DNA of 64,000 nt from Ceratothoa steindachneri (GCA_963969495.1 OZ018329.1:143014021-143078020), one strand, 5' to 3'; shown: positions 46,541-61,879, numbered from the stretch's first letter. Notes: generated by a model from the letters alone, not told the origin. Made by a program: numbers and translations.

Positions 46541-47511
46541 GATTAGATGCCCAGCATGTAATGACATAAGCAAGGGTGATGATATATTGCTCGTAAATAT
46601 GTGTGATTGGGAAACTCAGAAGCTTTATTCAGCATTACCAGAGTAGTATTAGTTCACTCAATAAAGCCCACCTGCCTTTTTACACGCGCATATGAGATAT
46701 ACATGAGAAGAATGTGGAGTGGTGTGGATTGAAAAGAGGACAATCTTACACTAAAGATTAAATAAAGGGTTTAAGGGCAAGTGCCAGTGTGGCAGCTAAC
46801 ATCCTTTCTAGCTCCTACAAAAGTATAATTCCCCGTCTGAGAGATTACTCATCTCGCTTCCATTAATTCATATTCATGTACGACAATTCCAATCATATAT
46901 AGCTCGTACGATTTTCAACAAAATTTAGCCTACCTATCTTCCGATTATAATTATCCTATACGTTGTACGATAATTATTTCAACCAATCCAAATACTTGTC
47001 TGACGTATTTTAAACCGACAAATCAGCATCACCTTCCTCGCCCCCAAAGTTCGCTGACAATTTTAGTTGACTCGTATTCTCGTTATCGCCAGACCAAGTC
47101 CCCTTGAGATTATAATTCGAGCAATTATTCTGTCCCCAAAACTATTCCCAAATCCATCCATTCATACATTAAATATATCATATATCCTGTAAATTATATA
47201 ATTCCATAATTAATAACTCGAATTTATATAAATATTTACTCTAAACCTACACTTATATTCGATAAAATTAATTATTCTCAATTTGTGTATTTCCCATTTT
47301 CTCCTTGCTCTTTGTTTGACTTCTATATATTTCTCGTTAATTTATAAATAAATATAGGAATATACCACTCTTAGTTTCCCCTGAAATTGCCGGATGCCTA
47401 TTCTCATTTTTACTCAATTAGAATCTAACACGTCATTCCTCTATTCAAATTTCTCATTATTATAAAGCAATGGTTGGTGAAGATCTAGCCTTTACATTCC
47501 CGTTAATTAGA
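46541..47511. other. No gene seen
   Basis: AT-rich part of the palindrome spacer with no recognised feature. Confidence 0.5.
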
Positions 47512-47555
47512 GTGTATATATATATATCACCCATCTCTCCATATATATATATACA
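47512..47555. repeat. TA-rich inverted repeat
   Basis: A tgtatatatatatat arm and an atatatatatataca arm surround a 13-base non-TA loop. It can fold into a hairpin; such TA arms also arise from a split microsatellite. Confidence 0.6.
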
Positions 47556-48158
47556 TTCCGCTTTACCAGCATCACTTGGCATGGTCAAAATGTTGAAAGT
47601 CCACTCAGTAAAACAGCAATAACTTACAGGCACTAAGACTTAGAGGATATGCCTGATCATTAGGCGCCACGTATAGATAGCTACATATGGAACCCCATTG
47701 AAGGAGAAGATGGTATCATTACCCTTGAAAACAGCAGCTCTATTCGAGTCCATCTGGTTAAATCAGGTAACATCGATCGTAGAAGGTATCCAGAAAGTTA
47801 AAATAAATGTGTTCCTTCATCTTGACAAAGAATTTCCACACATTATTATTATGCATTTCCCACTTTAATAAAAACTATGTATTTCAGCATTATACAAATA
47901 AGAATATCCTTTTTATAAATAACCGTAATTTCACAGTAGTTGATCGCTGCGCGCCGGAGGTTCCTCTAACCTGATTAATAAAACATTTTCACTTGTTCCT
48001 GAATAATATAAACTTTATCTTGGGTGCCTCCGTTCATGAAATAGTCGTTATAATTCATCATATTCTAAACTCTACTTCAAGAAGAGTAATTTATTCTTAT
48101 CCGTGTTGTCTTCATTTATTAAAATTTCTCTAGTTACCTCCTAGTAATAGAGTCTGAA
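47556..48158. other. No gene seen; right side of palindrome spacer
   Basis: AT-rich, ending where copy C homology begins. No element end or target duplication was found at the junction. Confidence 0.5.
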
Positions 48159-48444
48159 TCTAAACAAACCGTAAAATCACTTTCTTCCTGGTCAGAAACT
48201 AAAACTGAAAATCGCAAATCTCTCCATCAACTATTACTAGGAAACTCAGACTTGGATGTCTCGGGTGAGCTGCCAGGGAACCAGAATGGAACAGTTGACC
48301 TCAGCTCTTGATTGCCTGCCTGGCAGGACTCATTCAAGAGGCCAGATCAGCCACGGTCGAAGGTTCGCTGTCATTCTTGCGGTCAATTCCAAGTTTGCAC
48401 AGGGTAACTGGGGCCCATAACTACCGACTCAACGCCTCCACGTC
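48159..48444 (-). repeat. Arm extension shared only by B and C (C copy)
   Basis: Reverse-complement counterpart of 43953-44238, the same length. It marks the inner end of the right palindrome arm. Copy A has unrelated sequence at the equivalent place. Confidence 0.85.
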
Positions 48445-51199
48445 GAAACTCGGAAATTGTAATTCCTGTTGAACCCACAAAGTTTAAACCTCTAACTCTC
48501 TAGAATTTTCCTGCTTCTCTCACACGATCTAGAGAGGTAGAGCATGTAAAGTATAATACAGAAAAGAATATTATATTCTTATCTAGATAAAAAAGTTTAG
48601 GGCAACTAAAAGGAAGACTAAGGCTTTTGTTGTTAAATTCTAAGATTATTTTTTAATTATTTTTATCAATCAAATGTTCTGTTTTTTTAATAAAAAGGAT
48701 GATTAATGACTCGGTAAGACCCTTTTAAATCGTAGGGAATTGTAGTTGATCTTCAGCAACTTGCAGGTCTACGGAGATTAATGTGAGATACAAATTATAG
48801 GATTCAATATGGTTAATATGGATGATTATGCAGCTGGAATCTCCTTAAAGCATAAAATTATGAAAATAAATAATAAGCTAATAAACAGGAAATAAAGCAA
48901 TAAAAATCAAAGGCAAATGTAAAAATAAAAAAAACACGTTTAACTGTGTTTTATAAACTCACGATAAAAAAACACCTTTGACACAATACTTAAGACAGAA
49001 CATTAAGCTCATCTTTGAGATATTTTGCGATCCAGAACTTACTTTTGCGTTGGTTCTTTCTGCGTTTGTCCCTAGTTTTCATTTTTATCTCCCCTATCAT
49101 CTAATTCTTTTCCATTTGAGTAAAATGCGGTAGATTTCTATTTTTTTCAATAAAAAGAGTCCAGTCAAAGTTCAGGAAAATATATTATTATTATTAGGTC
49201 AAATATTCTTATTATGTTCTATATTTCGCTATCCCAATCTTATTTATTGTTTGCCTTTTGAATTGATTTTTTATCGATGTCTATTCATTATCATTATCAG
49301 CCAATCCAACTAGGTGATTAGATGGGCGTGGTATCAGCCTCATTATGCAATTCCCTGACAACAATTAATGTTAACCGCCATAATATCAGAAATATGGATC
49401 ATATTATCTTATCATATTCATTAACCCTGGTACCATCGCATCATCAATAAAAAATAAATGTAACTAAATAAATCTCTCAAAATAAATGTCCCTGTTTAAG
49501 GCAGTTTGCTAATGATCTGCCCAAAGCAGGGATTAAATGCAGCTGGATGGAAGAGGGCGAAATTATAAGATTTTTCGACTATTTTCGAAGGTTAATTGAT
49601 ATATTAATTTGTGTTAACTCTAGGTAGGGTGTAACATCGGCTTCCTTAATATATATATATATATATATATTTGATAAAGGTATGGAGATTTGAAGAAGAC
49701 AGAGGTTGAGGAATGTATCCTAATTCTTCGCAGAGGACAAGTTTAGAGTCCGAAGATTAAATAGTTCAGATTATTAATTGCACCTTTCAGGAGTTCCTGC
49801 GATAATCACCCGAAAATCGAAAACATAACGACATGTTTTATAGATTTTATGACCCTTTCCCATAAAAGGTTAAAAATAAATTAATTGTGACTGAATATTT
49901 AAATTAAGAAGCAAATCGTTATCTAGGGTTTACCATTTTTCACCTAATGATATTTAGAAATTAGCAAAAGTGATAGGTTCCTGCTGATAACCAGTACGAG
50001 TACAAACAGGTTTTTAAATCGGATTTATATGCCACGGCTTCATATATAAAGTAGTGATGCTCGAAGCAATTCAATACTTCAGCCTCTTGGCTATGATTCC
50101 ACGGTCTACCCTAGGTTCAAATTAAGAATTAAATACCGTAAAACAAACAACAAGTCGCAATAACCTATACCCACTCACTCCTAAACATCCTTGGTTCAGA
50201 GTGCCTTACCATAAGCACCACCTGAGGTTTCATGAAATCTACTTAGGTAAACACAAAGGCCAAAAATATATATTTTTTTTATTCTATCTTTATTTTAATT
50301 TTACAAATATTTTCCTCCATAATTCGAACCTCAAAATATACACATATGCGTGTAATAAATGCAGACTCACATATTTGTTGAACAAGTAAAACAAAGGTGA
50401 CAAAAGTCCATCATGTCAGAAAAGCAATCATAACTTTCCAGTTGGAAAGTTTCACATTTCCTGGTAAAGTTTAAATCATAAAACATAACTTTATGTCCTC
50501 GTTTTGTGCGATGAAATTTCCCGATAGATGGTAAAAAAAACTTGTGAAAACATGCTAGTTTTAGTTGTGGAGTATATTTTAGCCTCTCATAAAAACATCT
50601 CTATTTGCCTTCATAAAAAAAAGGAACCGCATACTAACATAGAAACACAGCCATGCGTCACGGCTGATACCAACAAGTAGGCACACATGCCTCTTCATCT
50701 TTTCGTGTCACAAAGGGAGTGCTAAAGATCTGTGAACTTTTTACATGAAAGTTAATCATTTAACTATTTTTAATAGAAGATTTCGTCAAATGGAATTATT
50801 CATACTATATGTTAAACAATAATGAAATAATGTTTCTTACATAGGATATAATTACTTTCATCTGAGTAGATTACTTCAGACTATTCTTTTATGATATGTA
50901 GCCCCCTGAAGACGTTGATTTCTCTTGACCACAAAGAGCTATTGCTTGTTTCTCTGCTAGGCTCCTCTGAGAGTTTGATCTTGAATTCTGACTAACTATT
51001 CTAAGAGTTATTTCTTGATTCTAATCTTTTTTAAACTCCCGAGCAAGTTCCGATTGCTTCTGAGGTTATTTAGTAAAGCTGAATATAATCTATGTCTTGA
51101 GGAGGTGTTGTAAGACATTTTACGCGAATCTTCTTCTTTTATCCTAAGCTCTTTGTCTCTAAATATCGTTTATAGTGGTTTGGACACGATATATTGAAT

Positions 51200-51226
51200 A
51201 GAACTTACAGATGATCTGTAAGTTCT
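51200..51226. repeat. 27-bp perfect palindrome (copy C)
   Basis: Same palindrome as 16945-16971, unchanged apart from the central base being read on the other strand. Confidence 0.9.
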
Positions 51227-54200
51227 TTAGTTTTAGTTTTATTAATTACTTCGAACGTTATTGAGTACACATTAATTATAAATTTAACCTAAACTTAAGA
51301 AATATTGGTTAATTTCTCATTTGATAAAATCTAATATCCTATTGATAACACCAATTAGTAAAATAATCGAATATTTAAGAAAAATATACATTTTGTATCG
51401 TATAAATTTATGAATAGTATGATAAATTCTAATAGCTTAATTAAATAGGTTAGATATATATATATATATATATATATATGGGGTTTTAGTTAATGCCCCT
51501 ATGTAAGCATAAGCATTTAAGTTAGTGACTTATCTGCCAGAATGAGCAAATATTTGGAGCTATGCGAAATAATGTTTATCGAAAGAACAGCCTATATACG
51601 TTTTCTTAAAATCAGGTTTTAATTATTTTTAGCTATAATTCTAATGGAACTTAATAAAATGTTAAAAATGTATAGATATTGTAAAAATATTATTATACCA
51701 TGGTAGGGAAATTTTCTTTTTCGAATTATTTTTACTTATTAGAACGAAAGACAAGGTAAAATCACCTAAGAGTTCCGAGTTTCTAGTCTAAACATAGTTT
51801 TCATCACAAATGAATCTTTGAACTGGCTTACAAATCAGTGGGTAAGAAAATTATCAACGCTGTTCGTCATCCAGGCATGTTCAATATTTGAATAATAGGT
51901 CAACGTCAATGTCCATAAAAATGAGGTAATACACTAGTTCTTCGCCTGTCAAGAAGAAGATAATTAGAAATCGTTGTAAGAATATTACTAAAAATATTTT
52001 TAGTCTGAATTTTTTTAATTGACAGAGTAGTCTAAAGCCGCCCTGAATGGTTCACTGGAGGAAGAGTGGTTGTTGTCAAAACACTAGAATAAGGAGAAGT
52101 TGGTGGCTGGTGTTGGAGATGAGATAATTAGCAACTTGAGTGTTAAAATGATCGAAATTAATGAGGTTCCTATTATAGAATTCCTACATATACACTATAT
52201 GTCATGGTAAGAGAAAGAGTTTGTCCTATCGAAGGAAATTGAATTTCATTTTGGGAGAACGATCAATTCATCCTTACAAATGTTACTTTGGAGCATTCAA
52301 ATAAAGATGACCTGGGAAATAGAAGCCACATTGGTGTTAGGGTGCCTTCCACTCCGAGTTGAACAAAATACAAAATTCTGGATTATGTTCCAAATAAATG
52401 TTTACTTCATGGTCGAATATATACTGAAAATCGAATCCTTTCTGATAATTGAATTTCTGACATCAAATATAAATGAGTTAATTTTCAGCATACCAATTCA
52501 TTTCAGATACGTCACCTATTAAGCTCACCATTTAAATTTAAATGTGTATTCATAAACTTCATTCACTGATTATTGTGTACACTATTTTTGCTTATAATTT
52601 GCATATAAAGTGGGAAATGGTGGCATATTAGATTTTCCTCTGGTATAGCTTCAATTTTTAAAAAGATCCTTTCTATGTAAAATTACTTTTCGCATATCGA
52701 TTTTCATGACAAATTGCCAAAGAGTTTATAATATATCTCGCAAAAATGTAATTTGTATATAATTATGGTACAGCCCTTGATCTACTACTAGCTGATCGGA
52801 GTCTTAGTCCTGCTCAGTGAAGAGAAGATTCTCGTCTTTAACTATAGTTGATGAAGATTTATCTTGGGAGATTAAATTCCCTTTTCGATTTCTTTTTCAT
52901 CTGAAACTCATGATCATGAAGCATTTATTCTCTCAATTAGTTAAATACTGCCCTTTTTTCATTGTAAGGATATACATAAGATGCTAAATAGCTTAATGGA
53001 GCAAATATCACTGTTCCATTAAAATTACTCAGCTCGTTGTGGTGAGTGAAGTAAATGAAAAGCAGTTAATAGGTTTGAATTAAAAGTGAATATTTCGTAC
53101 CGCCATGGAATAATCACTAGATTGGCAGTAGACCGCGGTTACTTAAGACCGAGATAACGAGTAACGTTATGATTGACCATGATACAGTCACCACTACATC
53201 CCATGGTGCAGTAGGTGTGAGAATAAAAGTGGAGAGTATATACTTACTTAGTGAACGAAGAAGATTTTGGATTTATGATTGTACCGTGAAGATATAGATA
53301 GGATTGCAAATGAGCGTCACAAGTTAGCAATGATTTTAGACCTTTATATTGACGTCCGAAAACCGACGAGGTTTTTACTTGCATTGCAATATTCGTAGTC
53401 CTAAAAAATGGTGAAAAATAAAACTACTAATAGCCGAAGAAAATCAGTCGTAAAATATATTCTTAAATTTTATTCAAACAGTTAAATTCCTTTCAAAATA
53501 GGGCAATGAAAGAGGACAAACTACCCATAGTGTCTTATCTGCAAAAAAACCCCCTGAAAATCACAAGAATGCTGAAGAGAGGGCACAACCATATCGAAGA
53601 GTGAACCCTCTGATAGTGTGTATTTACTTCCGTGTTCCATGTTTGTGCTCATTTTGGTTTAGAAGCTTATGTTGTCTTTATTTGTGACGGAATTGGGATA
53701 ATATTTCATTGTTAGTAGTATGTTAAAAAAGTAAATATGTGTGAAGAGTTGGCTTACCTTAACTTTCCTAGTTGAATAAAAAATAAAGCTTCACGTCAGG
53801 AACACAGATATTTTCTTATAGCGCAGCATTTCTTTTGACCTGCGCCTTCTTAAATCTCATGAATTATTTTGACCTGATGAATTACTCGCTCATGGAATAG
53901 AAACATGGCATGAAATACATTTCTAGAGGTAATTTGCGTTGTTTCTATAAACGAACTGAATAGGTTATAATGCTGATTTAGATGTCTACTTTTAAAATAT
54001 AATCTTTAGCACATCTTCATTATGTTAATCAAAACATTTGCTTAATCCTATTAAATTTTTAGAGGTTGCTAGAATATGTACTTACCATGGTGTTTACTTT
54101 AATATACGTCTAAATTCATTTGTTTGCTACTTAAGTAAGATATATTTTCCATCATAACTAACTTGTTTACTTTTATGCATAACAAATTCGGTATTGAAAT

Positions 54201-54854
54201 CTTACATTGAACTAGAACCAAAAGTCATTAATTTTCACTTCTCAAAGGTAATCTTGAATAAAAATTGGCAAGAATCGTTTTCGATATTGAGAAAGGCCAA
54301 GAGGAATAAAAATGACTAAGAGAAACATAATTATAAAAGGGAGAGATATAACATTCACTCATCCGACCCACTTAGGTACAAGATCATTTTTTTAACTTAG
54401 TAATATAGTAAAGGAAAAAGGGTTGATAATACAATTAAAAGTTCTATTTTTCCTGAATAGTGCTTAATTTCAGAATATTATTCAATTCATTCTGTCGAAG
54501 GGAATTAAGAAGCAAGCATCCTAGTACGTAGAATTCAAGTGTAATCCCCACCACATTATATAGATTTACTTATTCAGTGCAAAGATTAATCCTATTTTAT
54601 ACCTATATACGCTGTTTCATATTTCTAATTAATGTATATTAAAGATTATTTTTGTAACTGTGTGTTTAACTATTTTAGACGATCCTTTGGGAATTAATAA
54701 GCAATACACTCGACTTAAATCTCAATATTACACAAGTCCACCCATGACTGGCTTTTACTGAGTGAGGACACACTCAGGGGATCATTCTTAATTTTGATCA
54801 AAAGGGACGCACCGTAGTTATTCTTTTTCACCAGAAGGGGCTACAGTAGGTGTA

Positions 54855-55093
54855 TTGGCTACACTTTACTTCCACTCCACCTTGGTGCGGGATTATAATA
54901 TATGCCTAGGAAGTGGGACTGGGATTACCCACTCACTAAACCTCACCATAGATACTACACACTTGAAGAATTATAGTTTTCCGATGAATCAAAATCGGAG
55001 TCGGCCCCAACCACGGCCTCTGGGTGGCGTCGAAACCTGTTTCAGGTTCTCTTGATGATCTGCAAACTGTGTCGATTGTCGAAGAATGCTATT
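54855..55093 (+). repeat. 239-bp segment absent from copy A (copy C)
   Basis: Inverted counterpart of 37303-37541, also 239 bp. The reading frame (54855-55055) is kept with three residue changes and one residue shorter at the end. Confidence 0.75.
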
Positions 55094-55902
55094 TTGTTGT
55101 TTTAGGAAGAGCCATCTGAAACACGTAAGGATTTAGTGAAACGCCCCGGAATTATCCTAAAATAAACATATATTTTAAATTTAACAATTAACTACAAAAA
55201 AACAGTAAAAATATTTATATTCACCTCATAAGTTAACCGAGGCTAAACAAGCTTGCAACTGGGCCTATTACAATATCTATTCATTACAAAAATAAAAAAT
55301 AGGCTCCACGTAAACCAACCATTTGCCGATTAGTTATTTTAGCGTGACCATTTCAAATTTGCGTTAAACATCAAATTAAATTACACTCTTCTACGAGTAT
55401 ATATGGCGGGGTTCACGCTCAATTGTTCCTACTTCATTTAAATTGAGTACCGTAATAAACTTATACTAATGCAATACGAATATAATTGGTAAATCTAACT
55501 TAGAGGACAGATAGGATCAGACGTTGCCGGATGTCACTGGAGGGCTTTTCTCGCGCTTCGGAGAGTTGGAGTGGCCGATGGTAGATTTTCTTCGAGAAGG
55601 GATGGAGGTAAAGAAATCTAATTTCTAATTCTTCGGTCTTAAGATGGAAATCTGATAGTCACTCGAGAGTGACTGGTTCTTCGATTATCTTACTTGCGAA
55701 ATTCATGTTTGGCACTAAGGAATATTGGTCCTGCTAAGCTTCTTACTAAACCTTTGCAGGATGCTGCGGGCTAACACCGAAATAATCCTTCTTCTCTTGC
55801 TGCCGAATTTCCTGGTTTGGCACTAGAAATGGTAATCCAGTCAGACTTCTAAGTCTGTACCGGATGGTTCAGTCTGGTACCGATACCAAACGTGACGTTT
55901 TA

Positions 55903-56123
55903 AGTTAATTCGACGCTGGTTGAAGGATCGATATTCTCGAACTGATCCTTTATCGTCTCTCCTCGAATAATCTTCTAGTTATATAGAAAGTGGGCGAAGG
56001 ACCGATCTTCTCGAACTGTTCCTCTATCGTCTCTCACTGAATAATCTTCTAGTTATATCGAAAGTGGGCGAAGGACCGATCTTGTCGAACTGGTCCTCTA
56101 TCGTCTCTCACCGAATTATCTTC
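55903..56123 (-). repeat. 74-bp tandem repeat, three units (copy C)
   Basis: Inverted counterpart of 12261-12480; again three units. Unit number has not changed since duplication, although the nearby microsatellite has. Confidence 0.9.
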
Positions 56124-56142
56124 TCTCTTTCCTTTAGGGGCT

Positions 56143-56150
56143 TATTTATA
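56143..56150 (-). promoter_or_regulatory. TATA box before tandem repeats (copy C)
   Basis: Inverted counterpart of 12234-12241, identical box, reading toward lower coordinates. Confidence 0.5.
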
Positions 56151-58610
56151 GACTGGCGCCCGCCCCATCTAAGGGGGAAGGGACGAAGCTGCATCTGGGA
56201 GAGCGAGGGGGAGGACGTTAGCACCGTGATGGCGAAGTCGGCTTGTTAATTAGAGACACGACCAACCTTACCATCCTTGGAGTGCCCTTTGACTGGCACT
56301 GCTTTTTGGAGATTTAGCCACGGACCTACTGATCTCGTAGGTAATTTGATCTTTTGAGCGCCATTTAAGGGGCTTTGGTGGTCAGTTTAGCAACCGCGGC
56401 TCGCTCCGACTACCTAGGCGGTGGGGAGATCAAACCTGGTAGGCAGTTAGACTGTTATTCGACAGATAATATTCCCACGACTCTCCTCATGTAGGCTCGA
56501 TACTTTTGCTTCCTCTGCAATTGGGCGGGGGACTTTAATGTATATGTCAGCTTAGCCCTCCGGGAGGCTTTATGTTGTAATTAGTCTACATCGATCATGG
56601 TCCTAAGCTTGAACTTGTTGTTTCAAGCGGACTTTTATTCTGTCTCTCTCTCTATAAAACACGCCTCGCACATAAAAGTGCTGCTGGTTGTAGTCTTGAG
56701 AGTTAGATTGTTAGATGTTCTGAATCATGTTGGCAAATAAATTGTCTGACAGCCAAGACTGCGTTCTCCTTCTTGTGTCGCATATTTCAAAGACAGGCTG
56801 CCACAGGTAGGGCGTCCCAAATTCAACCTTAAAGATCAAGGGTGACACTAATTCATCCAGTCCTCTGATTAGCCCTAAAGGGAAATAAACGTTAGCAGTA
56901 TGTGACTCTCCGTATTAGCCAAACCAGAAACCATTAGATGGATATGAAAGTTAGTCATCATAACTATCGGTGCATCTTTGGTAGAGACAGCAATCCAGCC
57001 TTTGTTTGGCAAGTTAACCATGTGAGCCTGGTGAAATTCTTCTCGTCTGAAACGAACCAAATAATACCAGATTTGGTGGTGATGGTTCCGTTCGTTCACA
57101 AGAAATCCAGCACACTAATTCCGTTTGCTCTTCATCCCCTGCAACAGAAGCTGGTCTTTTTGCATATTGTGTGAGTAGTAGCAGATGTCCTTGTGTACTA
57201 ACTGCCTGATAATAGATTCTGACGCTCATATTCCCCTGGCCAAGGATATATGGACATATTGACCTATGGAAGTTCAGAGATTCACTAAATAAGTAAAGAT
57301 GATTGACTAGCGATTACGTCTTTTTAACTGCGGCAAAGCAAGCAGATCTATAGGTCATGCAAATCTCGTGTTGCTTTGTTCTTCACCTCCTCAACGAGTT
57401 GCCGGTTTAATGTAGCCAGATAAAACTAATGCTACCAAAGGTAATTGAGGTCAGTGAGTTCAAATATGAGATCAGTTGACCATCGATGGCACCACCTAGT
57501 GGCTTGGAGTGCTAAATCGTCCATTTTAAGAGATTTGAGCTCAAATTAATGTTACAAGGGGTAAATGAAGGTTCGGACTCCAAATCTGATTTCGCTCACT
57601 AACAGATGGAGGCACTTAGTTACTAGGTATATACTTTGGTCATTTTATTGCTGCAGGTTTACTAGATCATATCGCCTTAGTTATAAAACTAAACCTAGAG
57701 CATTCATAGATTAGGAATGAACGAAAAGAGAGATAGCAAATAGAAAAAAAGAAGAAATATAAACACTTGTAGCTGTTAAAGAAAAGAAAATAATAGGTGT
57801 GGTCGAAAATATGACATCAAGCGATGGCATAGGCTTGAATGGCATCTATTTTATTCCATTTGCAATATTGGCCAGATGGGGCTGGATAGTGTTTCAGGAG
57901 TGAGTATTGACAATTCTGATGAGATAAGGTTACGTTTTTCTTAATTTTGTTGCAAACTAGACGATGCCATTTTTGTACATATGCTGAATGGTTAATTATA
58001 AAGTTGTGGTATGAAAAAATTCCAGAACTGGCCGGATTAGGCACAGTTGTGAGACTATTAGCTGCCGTAAGGGACCGGGCTTCACCAGGAGGCTCTTGAG
58101 TTGCTTTAAGCAGAAAGAGCGGATATTAGACTAAAGATCCCCCTTAGAGGAAACACGAACTTAGGTTATTTGCTTCTATTCATACGGAAGCGACAATGCG
58201 TTGTACTTCACACTTGAACTTCTGGTGATAGCAGTACCAGCTAGATGATTTACTCTCTAGAATTTCGGTGTGGGAAGAGCAAGACCGATCAAGTGCCGAG
58301 TAATTAAATGGAAGCCAGGAATCTTACTTCGTAACGAGCTTCTATCCTGCAGCACCTTGGGCAGATTCTTGACTTCTAGCCATTTGCACCGCTGCAGGGC
58401 AGGAAAACTGCGTGAACCTTGGTAGATCGGACTCTCTTAGACGACATCAGTGGCTATCTCCTGGCCATATAATGTATCTCGAGTTAAGACGCAATCGGTA
58501 GTCTCTAACAAGTGGATGAACCATACCGTCAAGATAATTTTCCCTCTCTTCCATTAGTTTTCCTTTTTCTAGGATTGTGTATTTCCTATTTCTATTTAAG
58601 AAATTTGGGC

Positions 58611-58653
<43 letters not shown>
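58611..58653. repeat. (CT)n(AT)n compound microsatellite (copy C)
   Basis: Inverted counterpart of 9719-9772, the shortest of the three. Confidence 0.95.
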
Positions 58654-58860
58654 CAAATTTTCAGACTCAGGAAAGATCTTCCTAACATGTATTACTCAGT
58701 TTCCTAAAATATTCCTTTATTAAGTTTGACTACGTTTAAGTTAAACCTAGTGAGGTGCAATGATTAAATACTTTTTATTTTTACCATAGATGAATATCGC
58801 TTCTAATACCACTCTCTCCATGCAAATTTGTTCTATCATCGTAGTTTATAAATGAACTCG

Positions 58861-59995
58861 TCAGGAGATAAAATCTCTCCTAGCTCTACCTATTGCTGTA
58901 CTTGTTTCCAAATTTGATCGATCAACAAGAGAGTTGCTAATTATTTGAGTCTTTAAACTTTTCCTTTTCAGGATGTGCGACTTTCTTGTGTTAGGATAGA
59001 ATAAGTTTGGGATAATATTAGTACTAATTCTTTTGATTTCAGGCAAAAACTACGGATTATAAGAAAAAAAAGGTGCCTTTAACATTCCCATTAAGTTTTA
59101 TTCCCGACTGTTGCTAACCTGGGTGTTGAAAATCTTCTGAGCGACTTCTATCAACAATTTCAAGCAGATGGTATGCGCTTTTTTCCTCCGTTAATATTTG
59201 TATTTGATACAAGGGAAAGTGCAGCATAAATGACTATATGCATAACTCTATAGTTATGTAGAAGTGTATTTAATATAGTTCCTTCTTTCAGTAGGGCTCT
59301 TTGAACCGAATCAAAGTTTATTAAGACAAAAATTATATTTCCGTAGATCCTAAAATAATATTTAAACAATCAATTGATTATAAGTAATATTGATATCTCC
59401 GAGCTTTGCCTGGAACGAGTGCTGTTAGATTTAGATAAATATGTTTCATGTCGCTAATAAAAAGACTTTATCATCTCTACCTATGTAAGGAAATTTTCAG
59501 TTGCTAATAATATATTAAATATCTATGGTTAGTAAAGTCTTCCTTGTTACTTAAAAAAATAATTAAGACGTGTCTTTCAAGCATTTATAAACCCAATTGT
59601 TACCAAATCTTTTTTACTTGATCTATCATATATCAAGCTTTCAAAATCTTTAATGTCTTTTCTTATAACTTGCTACAGACATCCTGGTTCATTGAGTATC
59701 ATAATTACTGATATAATTCTTTAAATCTCTTAATGATCATTTCTCTGCTTCTTTTTAGTATATTTTTTATTGTTATAATTTGCTGTCTCCGATTTGTTAT
59801 TGTTTTTTCCCTTTTAGCGCTTTGAGCTTTAAAAGAGATTTTCATTAGATTTGCATTATATCTTCCTCTCCCAATTTGTTGGCGTAAATTTACCAGGAAA
59901 TATCTGTATATACAATTAACCTCGTTTCTCAAGGTTTCCCTTAGGGAAAGGACAGGTTTAATGTGAAGACTCATGAACGTGAACAGCATAATCAT
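58861..59995 (-). pseudogene. LINE linker and reverse transcriptase relic (copy C)
   Basis: Inverted counterpart with frames at 59705-59995, 59160-59369 and 58861-59046. The linker frame is open further upstream here (96 residues), showing that the coding sequence once extended beyond the start visible in A and B. Confidence 0.5.
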
Positions 59996-61879
59996 TAAAA
60001 AATATTATTATTAGCCAAGATCGAATTGTTTTTCGCTTTTCGTCTAAAATTTGTTAGAGCTAAAGTAACATATGGATGTTTTGATGCTTTTGCCGTATTT
60101 TATTTTTCAAAATTTGCATATTGTAAATTAGTTACTTATATATTAATTTTGTAGTTTTACATTCTACATTCCCTGATTTAATCATAAGTTTCATTTCACT
60201 ATTTTGCTACTAAACTCTAGGAGGCATTTATTTTAACTAGCGCGTCAAGATTCATGGTGTTCGCTCTCTTTTTCCTTAAATTTTGATCTGTCATTTGTTA
60301 GATCTACATCGATCTTACTCCTGAGTAATTCTGATTCTCTCCTTCGTTAAAAGTGCCGATAAGTAGTATGTCCTTCATAAATTACATGCAGTTGTATACC
60401 ATGTAATTGATATAATTTGGCTCGAATTTGCACAAATTATGACGTAGGTAAGATGGTGAACGGGTAGTTCTGTTTTTATATACTCTATAATAAATAACAA
60501 AATACTAATGTTGTTTTTTGAGGTTAACTTTTATTCTGATTATTGTATCCTGCTTCATCGTTAGAAATATTCTTATTATGCCCTATCTTCTCTTAAAAAC
60601 AAACAGGAATGTAAACATTTCCATCCTTTCGGAAAGCACACCTCTATTAATCACATTTATAAGAGCACGATTGAGGCGAATTTAAAAGAGATGCTCTCTT
60701 AATCTCCTAGACATAGAGTCCTTTTTATTGCAGTCCAACTCTTTTTCTACATTAAATAACACAGGCTGTAGATCCACACATCTCTCTTAATCACAGCGTT
60801 GTTGGGTAAATGAGGAAGAGATCTCTCACTCCAACTCAGCTCTAAATGTATGGAAAATTGAATATCAATCTTCCCTTTTACGAGTATTTTCGACATAACC
60901 AAGAGAAATTAAGTCCAGTTTTTACTCCTTAATGTATTCAGTTATGTTGCCTGCTCATGTTCGGTAATTAAGGAACCAAGAAAGAAATTCTCTCTGTAAT
61001 ATAACAAGGAATATAATTGCCCACACAATTAAATTATATGTACAATTTATCTTTATGTATAATATACATATTCTTGTTATAATTGAAGCTATATGTATTA
61101 ATTTATTTTACACGCTTTTCCTGGGCAATTCCTAAGCTGAAAGCTTCCTTCGTACAATCTCGCAAGGTGAAGAAGAAGTTTGAAGACTTTATGTGTGTAA
61201 GCATGGTTCTTCCTTCCAAAAGAAACTTTGGATCCCCTTAGCATATTGTTGTCACATATTCGACGAATGTATTGTTTGTAGTGATTTAGAAGCCTGGATG
61301 CATCCAATGAATGCTTCGTACTTCGTGCCAAATTTTATTTATTTATCGCGCAATTAACTGACTCTTAGGAAGTCTGCATATCTGGTGTTTATTTACAAAT
61401 GAAAAAGGTTGGATAGAATCACATTAAAATCTGAAAACGGAGAGCTGTAGAGCTTTCGCTGAATAAATTTCGGCTGTCTCGCTCTCGATAAAATATTTCC
61501 GTTATCAGTTGGAGGAAAAAAAAATTCCACTTTAAAATAGCCTTGAGAGCTTCCCTTTCCCGATATATTCCAAATCAGATCACCATTAATAGCAGCATTA
61601 TATCCACTAATTCACAAACAATATTTGCCAGGTTACCTGACTAGGCATGAGAGTGTTTTGAAGCGAACATCAATTTATGAAAGTGACACACTAGTATAAG
61701 AAAAGAAACACAATAGTCAGAACAGTTCAAAGAGATAAGTTAATGTTCAAGGTGTGAGAAGAATACGAACATGCAGCGAGGAGTGATAAAGCAAGTGATA
61801 AACTACATTAAATAGCTGGTATTTACGATTTACTATACGTATGAAACTAATGAAACACTACTGAGTCTTAGCCTCTATT

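Larger units (their letters stand above)
44239..48158. other. Single-copy spacer at palindrome centre
   Basis: The 3.9 kb between the inverted arms is not repeated in the window. It contains a LINE 3' relic near its left side (44500-44947), a TAA microsatellite with a repeat-like flank (46473-46540) and an AT hairpin (47512-47555). The remaining AT-rich sequence has no recognisable gene. Confidence 0.85.

Noticed and set aside
58447..58656. Frame with YIYIYI and ERERER repeats
   Set aside because: It is a translation of the TA/GA microsatellite.
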